From positions 742,001 to 806,000 of the forward strand of contig SMSO01000035.1 of the NCBI GenBank assembly GCA_004764695.1: a stretch of 64,000 nt of DNA. The letters run 5' to 3'. This DNA is from Schizochytrium sp. TIO01 (lineage: Eukaryota > Sar > Bigyra > Thraustochytrida > Thraustochytriidae). The position numbers and the translations under genes are program-made. This document shows positions 56,245 to 64,000 of the stretch, piece by piece (position 1 is the first letter of the stretch; each line of letters starts with the position of its first letter). The notes under the pieces are model-generated. The model saw only the letters and a list, made by a program, of their open reading frames with translations, did no database searches and was not told the DNA's origin.

Positions 56245-58104
56245 ATGACTGAAATGACGACTCTCTTTGAGTTCAAGGCGGGTATGATGAACGCTACCGA
56301 GAACGCCAGCCACAAGTTTGACGTGGTAGCAGACCCTCGTAAGGGCCGTGTTTGTCTCACTCGTGACCAGCATGGTTCTGCGCACGTCGTCTGGAAGCTG
56401 CGCCCTAGCGGCGCCGTGGAGGAGGACCTCCTTGTCTTCCCGGACAACCAGACCTTCTCAAAGGTTAACACCGGCCGTGCTGATGACCGTGTTTACCTTT
56501 TGCAGTTCAACAACTCATCGCGCCGCTTTTTTTTCTGGATGCAGGGCAAGAAGGAGGATGATCCTGAGAACTGCCGCAAGCTGAATGAGTACATGTCCAA
56601 CCCTCCTGCAGTTCCTGTTGGCAGCCTCGGTGGCGGTGGCAGTGGCGGGCGGTGGCGGAAACGCAGATCAGAACGCCATGATGCAGCTTCTCTCGCAGTT
56701 TGGAGGAGGCGGTGCTGGAGGCGCGCAACTCAACGAGAGCCAGCTTCAGAGCGTGCTCCAGGGCCTCGGCATGGGAGGTGCAGGTAAGTGATTACTAAGG
56801 AAAAAGATTGGAGAACCTTGTATTGCAAGACATATATATCGCTCGTATCTTGATCTTCCCGCCTTTTTAAGGTCGTGATCTCGAATATAGTCATCCCCAT
56901 GTTTAGACATGAATGCAATAAGTTTGGTCAGGTAGTTTTGCTAGGAGTTGCATTTTACCAGGACGGAGATATAGGAGAAGCTATAGTGAGAGAATATAGT
57001 TTTCTTGCGTGTCTACAAGGTTTCTTTTGAATTTTTATTCTGGAAAAAACTACATGGAATTATAGAAAACTGACATGTTATGGTAATTTTGGTGAAATTT
57101 TGTGCTATCCGTGACACCTCATTTGAAATAAAACTGGTTGTCAACCTTTCTTTACCAACTGCATCATGGTGGGCTTTCTGGCTACATTATTTACATGCTC
57201 CTACTTGAATCCATTTTGGATGCTTCGTGGTGATGCTACGATCTGGCTTCCCTCCGGTCTCACTCTCGCATACAATTTCCTTCTTCTTCACCCATTACAT
57301 CGAAATCTGCCTTCCAATGTACCTACTCAGGTTCCTCTCGAGGAAACTCAAGCTCAAGCCGCAGCCAACGCCGGCGTGGCAGTGAAGGTGATGATGACGA
57401 CGAAGAAGATAACTCAGGTCGGTCGAATCGAAGAAATCGCGACAACGACGATGATGATGAAGGCAAGGATGATGACTTCTATAACTGAAGTTACATCCAC
57501 CTTCTGTTTGTAGATCGAAACTAACCTGAATATTTGTGCATTTCGGATGTGTTCAAACACTCCATCCTTTAATTCTCTCATTTTTTCTTTTCTTTTGTTA
57601 CTTTACACAGTCGCTTCACCGGTCCCGGTTCAGGCGCCCGAACCTCGCTCCCCCGACCAAGCTAGCTCTTCACAAACAACTTCTGGTCAACAACAGCAAC
57701 AGTTCACCGCAGAAGACTTGCAACGTGCTCTTGCGGGTGTCTCCAACGCTATGCAGCAGCAGCAGCAACAACCTCGAATGCCCCCTCTCACAGAGATTTA
57801 CAAGGCATCTGAGATTGCACCAATGCTCCAAGACCCTGCGATCCGAGATGAACTTATTAACTTTCTTCCGGAAGATCGTCAAACGGAAGAAGAGCTCCGA
57901 TACACTCTGACGAGCCCTCAAGTTCGTCAAGCGTTGGCTATGCTTTCACATGCTCTCCAGTCCGAGAACTTCAATGCCATCATGGCTAATTTTGGTCTTG
58001 ACCCAATGGCGGGCGCTGCCGAGCTTCAGCGTGGCGATGGCATCGGTGCTTTTTTGCGTGCTCTTCAAGCTAAGGCTGACGAAGATGATGAACTGTACCA
58101 ATAA
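56245..58104 (+). CDS. ADRM1: Proteasomal ubiquitin receptor Rpn13/ADRM1
   Basis: Proteasome 19S subunit that binds ubiquitin through a Pru domain and UCH37 through a C-terminal DEUBAD domain. Exon 1 (56,245-56,783) encodes Pru, residues about 5-118: LFEFKAGMM, RKGRVCL, EEDLLVFPDNQTFSKV and the FFFWMQ signature. A Gly-rich linker follows. The last exon (57,611-58,104) encodes DEUBAD: LTEIYKASEIAPML, NFLPEDRQTEEEL, SPQVRQALAMLSHALQ. The intron 56,784-57,610 has GTAAGT and TTTACACAG and is phase 1. Within the linker (about 56,645-56,660, GGTGGC repeats) the frame changes by one base, with no usable intron, so an inserted G or assembly error is likely. Corrected length is about 343 residues. An alternative exon at 57,331 lies in the intron. 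Confidence 0.92.
57331..57488 (+). other. Candidate alternative terminal or cassette exon of Rpn13
   Basis: Preceded by a good acceptor (TGTACCTACTCAG) and in phase 1 with the Rpn13 exon 1 donor. The joined frame gives SSRGNSSSSRSQRRRG and an acidic DDD/GKDDDFYN tail, then TGA at 57,486-57,488. Internal phase-1 donors (GAAG|GTGATG and TCAG|GTCGGT) would instead allow inclusion as a cassette before the DEUBAD exon. Confidence 0.5.
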
Positions 58105-58815
58105 CTTGCAATCTCTTACCTTTTTCTCTTCTTTTTGCGATTTATGCAAAGGTTTAAATCTTTGCAGATAGAGCCTTGGCTTCTATTAATGTCTTGACAT
58201 ACAAAGAGTCACCTGTTGTTAAAGCGTAGACATGAATATGCCTATTTGCCTTATTCAGTAGTTGCTTGCTCCTCTCAGCACCAAAATGCAACCATTCTAT
58301 GATTCTATGTGTTTATATTTTGCTTTCAATTAGCCATGGATAAATCAGTTTCCCAAATCATCACTACATTTTCAGATTTAGCTGGTAAATATTGATTATA
58401 AGGAAGAAAGGATACAGAAAAGATCTTCTGACGTTCTCTTTCTACTGCAGGCTATGTTAGATTTTGTTAAAGAAAAGAAAAGAAACAAAGATCCACAATA
58501 CTTGAGGCATGTATGTATTCAATGCCACAGTAGGAAAAAATGCCCCTCTATTACCCTCGATACTTGATAGCACAAAAGAAAAGGAAAAAGAAGCTGGCTG
58601 TCGCTCGTCACAAATGACCTGTGCCACCGTCGGACTGGAACGAGCCAATAGTTTCAATCATCGGACCGAAAGAGAAATCGCTCACCCCGTTGCTTTGTAT
58701 GATCAAATCCAAATCTAAAGTTGAATTGAAAAGCTCGGCTGTGTTTTGGAGCTTAGGTGTGTTGTACAAAGCATTTACCCCTGAAGTAGTTCTGCAAGCG
58801 ACAGAAGCAAGCAAG
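58105..58815. other. Intergenic between Rpn13 and acetyl-CoA acetyltransferase
   Basis: 3' region of Rpn13 and 5' region of the thiolase gene. The frame of the thiolase is open upstream to 58,621 without clear family content. Confidence 0.6.
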
Positions 58816-60075
58816 ATGGCCTCTCCAATTCCTGAGCGGGTTTGCATCGTGGGCTACTCACGAACTCCTTTCGGTTCCTTTGGTGGTGTACTTTCTAAGC
58901 TTTCAGGCCCTCAGCTTGGATCTGCTGCGATCAAAGGAGCGCTAGAACGCTCCGGTGTCAAGGGTGACGAGGTTGATGAGGTCTTCATGGGCCAAGTGGT
59001 GAGTGCTGGCGCTGGACAAGCTCCAGCTCGTCAAGCCGCCCTTGGAGCTGGCCTTCCGATTGAAGTCCCATGCACAACTGTAAACAAAGTCTGCTCCAGC
59101 GGTATGAAGGCGATCATGCTTGGGGGGCAGAGTATCAAACTCGGCGAGAACAACGTTGTGGTATGTGGAGGTTTTGAAAGCATGACGAACGCTCCGTTTT
59201 ACAGCAAGAGTACTCGCTTTGGCAATAAGTTTGGGGATACCACGCTGATTGATGGCCTTGCGCATGACGGTTTACGCGACCCTTATACAAATGAGGCAAT
59301 GGGTTGCTCTGGGACCCTTTGTGCAGCCACCTACGATATTTCACGTGAAGATCAGGACCGGTATGCCGCTTCTAGTTATGCACGTTCGCGACAAGCCACT
59401 CTAAACGGAGTTTTTAAGAACGAAATTTCGCCAATTCAAGTTCCTGGAAAGCGTGGCCAATCTATGGTAGTTGAGCATGATGAAGAACCGATGCTTCGCG
59501 AAATAACTTATGAGACTCTTGCCAAGCTTCCTCCAGCGTTCGGTTTGACTACAAGTGGCAAGAAGGATGAGAAACTTTCCAACTCCCCGCATATCAAGTC
59601 TGTGACAGCTGGAAACAGCTCTGTCGTGAGTGATGGTGCTGCAGCTGTTGTTCTAGTATCGGAATCCTATGCAAGAAAGCGAGGTCTCAAGGTCTTAGCG
59701 TATATTGATGCCTTTGCTGATGCGGCAAATGCTCCTGAGCAATTTACAACAGCCCCCACCAAGGCTGCACAAAAGGCGTTGGCGCGTGCCAACGCCCGGG
59801 TCGAGGATATTGATCTCTGGGAGTTCAACGAAGCGTTCGCTGTAGTGGCCCTTGTCAATGCCAAAAATCTTGGAGTTGACCTAACAAAAGTCAATGTAAA
59901 CGGTGGCGCACTTTCCATTGGTCATCCACTTGGCGCGAGTGGTGCACGGATCATTATGACCCTCATCACCGCGTTGGAGCAGCACAATAAGCAACGCGGC
60001 TGCGCTGGCATTTGCAATGGTGGAGGAGGTGCCTCCTCTATGGTAATAAGCCTGCCTGCTCGTGCTTCGTTGTAA
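58816..60075 (+). CDS. ACAT: Acetyl-CoA C-acetyltransferase (thiolase II)
   Basis: Condenses two acetyl-CoA to acetoacetyl-CoA (and the reverse), the first step toward mevalonate and ketone metabolism. Start at ATGGCCTCTCC; 419 residues, about 20-25 more than the bacterial enzyme. The N-terminus is typical: VCIVGYSRTPFGSFGG. Catalytic Cys93 is in NKVCSSGMKA, the NEAFA motif is present, His370 is in GHPLGASGAR, and the second catalytic Cys (about 400) is in GICNGGGGASSM, where the usual CIGGG is CNGGG. No clear targeting peptide with this start, so cytosolic. An in-frame upstream Met (MIKSKSKVELKSS..., near 58,699) could add an N-terminal extension and possibly mitochondrial targeting. The C-terminal ASL is not a standard PTS1. 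Intronless. Convergent with chorismate synthase. Confidence 0.95.
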   Translation: MASPIPERVCIVGYSRTPFGSFGGVLSKLSGPQLGSAAIKGALERSGVKGDEVDEVFMGQVVSAGAGQAPARQAALGAGLPIEVPCTTVNKVCSSGMKAIMLGGQSIKLGENNVVVCGGFESMTNAPFYSKSTRFGNKFGDTTLIDGLAHDGLRDPYTNEAMGCSGTLCAATYDISREDQDRYAASSYARSRQATLNGVFKNEISPIQVPGKRGQSMVVEHDEEPMLREITYETLAKLPPAFGLTTSGKKDEKLSNSPHIKSVTAGNSSVVSDGAAAVVLVSESYARKRGLKVLAYIDAFADAANAPEQFTTAPTKAAQKALARANARVEDIDLWEFNEAFAVVALVNAKNLGVDLTKVNVNGGALSIGHPLGASGARIIMTLITALEQHNKQRGCAGICNGGGGASSMVISLPARASL

Positions 60076-60795
60076 TGTCTATCAGTAATTTTTTGGTTTT
60101 TAGCCAAAATTAGTATAGCAACTCTAAATTAATTCCTGGGAAAATCATATCAAACTATACAAGTTGCGACAAACAATAAAGTCTAAGATCCGATAGTTCC
60201 TTTCTTGCATTATGAAACAAAAAGAGGAAAAGAAGGATATGTGTGATGCGGAAGGCTTTGTACACCAACATGAAATGCAGGTTTTAAATTTTAGATAAAA
60301 TAGTGGTGAAGGGAGACAATTACACCAAATAATGCGCACATATAGAGTCACCAATCATAACGTGAGGGTCAGAAACTAATGTGAGGTCAGAATGTTGTGC
60401 TTTTGTTGGCTGCCACTTTTCAAAGTGAATAAGGATTTAGTAGATATTAAAGTCGTTTGTGTTTTGTTTTTATTTGAAAAACTTTGTTCTGAGAAACCTA
60501 TTAGATTTTTTTTCTTTGCAACTGTTTGCCTCTGGCCCATTTCCCATGCACAGACCTGGGAATAGTGAATGACAAAAAAAGATCAAAAGGAACAGGGAGA
60601 GTGCAATGAAATGTACGCGGGAGCGCGTCACAGCGTGTTTGCGGGAACCAGAGTGTCTCAACTAATTCATGAAAAGCCTCATTTTGTTTGAGAAAATGGG
60701 GCATTTAACCAACCCTATGGCACTACGATCTCCATATACATGGTGCATGCTTTATATCGAGTGAGCGGTTGAGAGATTGAGTGAGCAAAATGTCT
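60076..60795. other. Convergent intergenic region, thiolase / chorismate synthase
   Basis: 720 bp of 3' flanking DNA; no gene is supported. Confidence 0.65.
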
Positions 60796-62262
60796 TTACT
60801 CGGAGGTCTTCTGGCGCTTGGATTCGCGCTCAGCAGCCTTCTTGGCAGACTCCTCAGGATCAGCCTCGATGACCGAAGCACGGGACGGGATGGTGAGACC
60901 GCCAACCTGGTCCATGCGGGTGCGCTGGAGAAGAGCAGAATCAATGAGGACGAGAGATGCCATGGCCTCAATGAGGGGCGGGGTGCGGGGAAGCACACAC
61001 GGGTCATGGCGTCCCTTGGCCTCGAGCACAGTGCTGTTACCCTCGAAGTCCACAGTGTTCTGGGCACGACCAATTGTACTCACAGCCTTGACTGCGACGC
61101 GGAAGACAATGTCAGCGCCACTGGAGATACCTCCCAAGGTACCTCCAGCGTTGTTGGTCTTGGGACGAATAACCTGGGGTCCATCAACCTTCTCAAAGGC
61201 ATCATTGTGAGCAGATCCCTGCATCTTGGTACCGGCAAATCCGGATCCCATCTCAAATCCCTTAGTGGCAGGCAGAGAGAGCATGCCGTGAGCAAGGAGA
61301 GCCTCCAACTTGTCAAAACACGGTTCTCCAAGTCCCACCGGCACGTTGGTGCACACGCAGGTCACGGTACCTCCGATAGAGTCATCCTCAGACTTGACCT
61401 TGCGGATCAGCGAAGCCATGCGGCACGCTGACGGTGCGTGCGGGCAACGCACGTGCACAAGGTCCTCAGTCAGGAAAGCCTCTACGTCCTCAAGGGTCTT
61501 CTCAAGTACGGCTCCTTCACGGTTGTACACACGGCCCTTCATGTCAGCGTAAGCCGGAGTCTCAACATCACCCTCTGCCTTGATGAAGGCCTCTTCGTCG
61601 ACGGCATCGAGTTTGATCTGTTCTGCGAGGCGAGCCTTCTCGTCGGCCTGCTCCGCCTCGGTGACCTTGCGCCATCCGTTGGCCGGGTTGCGCAAAAGAC
61701 GAAGGCAGCCCTCACTGTCAACTTCTTCGCGGGTCCAAGGGCGTCCGCTGGGGTGGTTGAGTCCCTCGGGGGCGATCTCAACCGGTCCAATGGAGTTGAC
61801 GAAAGATACGACAGAAGTTCCGTAGGTCTCCTTGAGCCACTTGTCAGCGACGGCGCCTGCGGCGACACGTCCAATGGTCTCGCGGGCAGAGGAACGGCCA
61901 CCTCCAGAGGTGGCGCGGATGCCGTACTTGAGCTGGTAGGTCATGTCGGCGTGGCCGGGACGCGGCACACGCTTCATCTCACGGTAGTCACCCGGGCGAA
62001 TGTTGAAGTTCTGAACCATGAGGCAGATCGGGGTGCCGAGGGTCCAGCCGCACTCAGTGCCGGCCTGGATGGAGACCATATCCTTCTCATCGCGGGGAGT
62101 TGTCAGCTTGGACTGGCCAGGGCGGCGGCGGGTCAGCTGGGGCTGAATGTCGCTCTCGCTCAACTTCATGCCGCTAGGGACGCCATCAATGATCACACCC
62201 ACAGACTGAGCGTGACTCTCGCCGTAGGTGGTGATGCGGAACAGACGGCCAAAGGTCGACAT
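60796..62262 (-). CDS. AROC: Chorismate synthase
   Basis: Last step of the shikimate pathway: EPSP to chorismate, with reduced FMN as cofactor. 488 residues in one exon. N-terminal signature MSTFGRLFRITTYGESHAQS (active-site His17). FMN/substrate residues lie in RRRPGQSKLTTPRDE, GHADMTYQLKYG and GGGRSSARETIGRVAAGAVA. The second signature falls around HVRCPHAPS..ASLI and GTVTCVCTNVPVGLGEP. The C-terminal RHDPCVLPRTPPLIEAMASL is canonical. It is longer than bacterial AroC (about 360) because of a charged insertion at about 200-250 and a basic Lys/Glu tail after residue 465. No flavin reductase or other shikimate enzyme is fused. The use of G/C-ending codons is strong, as in eL6. The shikimate pathway implies aromatic amino acid prototrophy. 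Confidence 0.97.
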   Translation of the reverse strand: MSTFGRLFRITTYGESHAQSVGVIIDGVPSGMKLSESDIQPQLTRRRPGQSKLTTPRDEKDMVSIQAGTECGWTLGTPICLMVQNFNIRPGDYREMKRVPRPGHADMTYQLKYGIRATSGGGRSSARETIGRVAAGAVADKWLKETYGTSVVSFVNSIGPVEIAPEGLNHPSGRPWTREEVDSEGCLRLLRNPANGWRKVTEAEQADEKARLAEQIKLDAVDEEAFIKAEGDVETPAYADMKGRVYNREGAVLEKTLEDVEAFLTEDLVHVRCPHAPSACRMASLIRKVKSEDDSIGGTVTCVCTNVPVGLGEPCFDKLEALLAHGMLSLPATKGFEMGSGFAGTKMQGSAHNDAFEKVDGPQVIRPKTNNAGGTLGGISSGADIVFRVAVKAVSTIGRAQNTVDFEGNSTVLEAKGRHDPCVLPRTPPLIEAMASLVLIDSALLQRTRMDQVGGLTIPSRASVIEADPEESAKKAAERESKRQKTSE

Positions 62263-64000
62263 AGTGAGTGCTTATTGAAGTTCTGCGGCACAAGTTCGGG
62301 TTAGAAAGAAATACATTGAGAGTCGTCATTGTCAACATTGAGTAAAGTTAGTTCACCGACATCTTCTACTTTGCCCTTTCCTGATTTTTTAAACTTTAAC
62401 CTGCTAAGACAAAAAACCCAGGTCGTTACCGATTAACAGCGGCAGCAGTAGCAGCAGTAGCAGCAGCAGCAGCATCACAGCGAGCGACAACACACAGAAC
62501 ACTAACCTCAACAACCTTCAACGCAGCAATTGCAATCGTAATCACCTCTGCCACACAAGGGGAGTCGTTGGCACGCTCGCCAACACCGTCTCAATCCGAG
62601 CTAGCAAGATAGCCAGGGCTCTCCCTCCTCCCCTTCCAACGCTCCTGCCGGCCTTCACTTACCTAGACAACCTGAGCTGTGCTAACTTGATACCGAATTG
62701 ATTGACGTCTGTCTCAAGAGACTCGGCCGCCGCAACTCCGCTCATCACTCATTCCATCTTTTAATTCAAAGTTCATTCCTTTTCTTTAAAATTCCTTTAA
62801 AAAAAGGAAAAAGAATCTAAAAAAGAAACTAACTTTAATCATCCAAAGCTACTCTTAATAATGTGTAGGTAGGTCCTACTGGGCATGGCCGCATGGAAGT
62901 AGTAAATACAAGTCTACATGCGTGTATATAGTTGCCTGTATTCAAGTTTGCTGCTGAAGTCTGCACAGGCATTGGTTTTAGAGTGTACGCACATTCCGGC
63001 GGCGGCTCCTCAATCAAGAATGTAAATGGTCGAATCAGCTCAATCGTGAGAAGGGAACAAGGTCGATGAAGCAAGTATCTCGGGACAGCAAAGACAGCCT
63101 AAAGGTGCCTGTCTTCGCAGACTTATTTCCATGTCCAAAGCGATTCTTGCGTCAATGTCCCAATTAAAATTGCACTCAGTCTTCTTCACTTTCACTTCAA
63201 CTTGCATACTTCAACTCAAAGAGTCATTTCCTCCCTACTACTAGGAGGGTACCTAAGTGCTACTAACACTACACAACTACTACTGCCTCCTTAGAGGGCC
63301 CTTACTTTACGATGAATCTGTTTTCCTTTTCTGAGTTATTTAAAAAATAAGAATGAAAGTAAGGATCAAATATAGCGTGGATTTCAAGGTATGAGTGCAG
63401 ATTCCCAGCCTTGGATGCAGCACATATTCTATAGCCTCTCAAGTTAATGCTCAAAGTGATATGCAGAGGGTTTCGACGTGGACCCTTGTTTCGCCTAAAA
63501 GCTCGGGGCTACAGCAGTCCCGGAGATTCCACCTTCACATTTCCGGGCTCCAGACTTTGCCGCATTCGTCTTCGAGAGGAGCGCCATCTTCAATCCTGCA
63601 ATACGCCGGGTCTTGTGAAAAGAAAGATGCAGAAAAGAAAAGAAAACAACCACTGACCAATGTATTACCCTCAAATCCTGGAATACTCCCCTGTATCCCG
63701 ACCCTTTCATAGTAGTTACATGGTCAACATTACATTAGGGGAATAGAGGGGGAGTGTGGCATCCCCCCCCCTGAAAAACTACGACCAAATTGCAATTTTT
63801 CGGCTGTCCACCACTACGGCTGTTCTGAGCCGTCCTAAAAGGCGGAAAAGCTGGTCGCTGCATCGCAGAAAGCCCGATATTCTGTCGTGCTTCCTCCGCG
63901 TTCGCCGTCCCAAGGCATTGGAGCGAGCCTCTCCTTTCCCTGAGGCGCACTTCGGCTCGGCCGCAACAGGGACGAAACGATGCGCAAAGCCGCGCCGCGG
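62263..64000. other. Promoter region of chorismate synthase and gene-free right flank
   Basis: 62,263-62,760 likely carries the chorismate synthase promoter and 5' UTR. Further right I see no supported gene. The last 500 bp becomes GC-rich and has open frames on both strands without family features, so a gene may begin beyond the window. Confidence 0.5.
62438..62474. repeat. CAG-rich repeat in the chorismate synthase upstream region
   Basis: Interrupted CAG/TAG trinucleotide run of about 12 units, about 180 bp upstream of the chorismate synthase ATG. Confidence 0.88.

Noticed and set aside
60781-62304. Plus-strand frames of 216 and 288 codons opposite chorismate synthase
   Set aside because: Shadow frames of a GC-biased real gene.

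Overview
This is a nuclear genomic window from a microbial eukaryote. Protein-coding genes sit on both strands and are separated by AT-rich DNA loaded with perfect short tandem arrays. Several genes carry introns with GT..AG borders. The gene set includes RIO2 kinase, ribosomal protein eL6, the proteasome receptor Rpn13, a SUMO-type protease, an RGS protein, a CRT-like transporter and a monofunctional chorismate synthase. The combination of an animal-like selenocysteine thioredoxin reductase, a CRT-like transporter and a shikimate-pathway enzyme suggests a heterotrophic stramenopile, and my best guess is a thraustochytrid (Labyrinthulomycete). That placement is inference; no rRNA or other marker is present to settle it.

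Layout. Positions 1-18,850 are gene-poor. They hold long tetra- and pentanucleotide arrays, one probable single-exon gene (3309-3899 or slightly beyond) and three low-confidence spliced candidates (274-652 +, 2322-3077 -, 5237-5831 +). From 18,851 a conventional gene run begins: RGS protein (+), selenoprotein thioredoxin reductase (-), Ulp1/SENP protease (+), J-like membrane protein (-), RIO2 (+), eL6 (-). A second gene-poor stretch (36,011-40,711) is followed by a zinc-finger protein (+). A third (42,320-47,193) is followed by a CRT-like transporter (+), a 1346-residue Cys-cluster protein with a degenerate RNase H-like region (-), a FAM133-like RS protein (-), Rpn13 (+), acetyl-CoA acetyltransferase (+) and chorismate synthase (-). 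Gene pairs mostly alternate strand, giving convergent 3' ends and shared divergent promoters (J-like/RIO2, FAM133-like/Rpn13). The genes are unrelated housekeeping and regulatory functions. I see no operon-like cluster, virus, CRISPR array or secondary-metabolite cluster.

Most notable: (1) the thioredoxin reductase reads ...Gly-Cys-UGA-Gly-UAA, the classical Sec-containing C-terminus, fused to an N-terminal glutaredoxin-like domain that has lost its CxxC; (2) Rpn13 has an intron-embedded exon that would replace the UCH37-binding domain with an Arg/Ser and acidic tail, plus a one-base break in a glycine repeat; (3) the 1346-residue protein looks like a transposase-derived RNase H-like protein without its usual acidic residues; (4) a multi-pass membrane protein carries a J-like domain without HPD. 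I did not find a clearly new multi-gene system.
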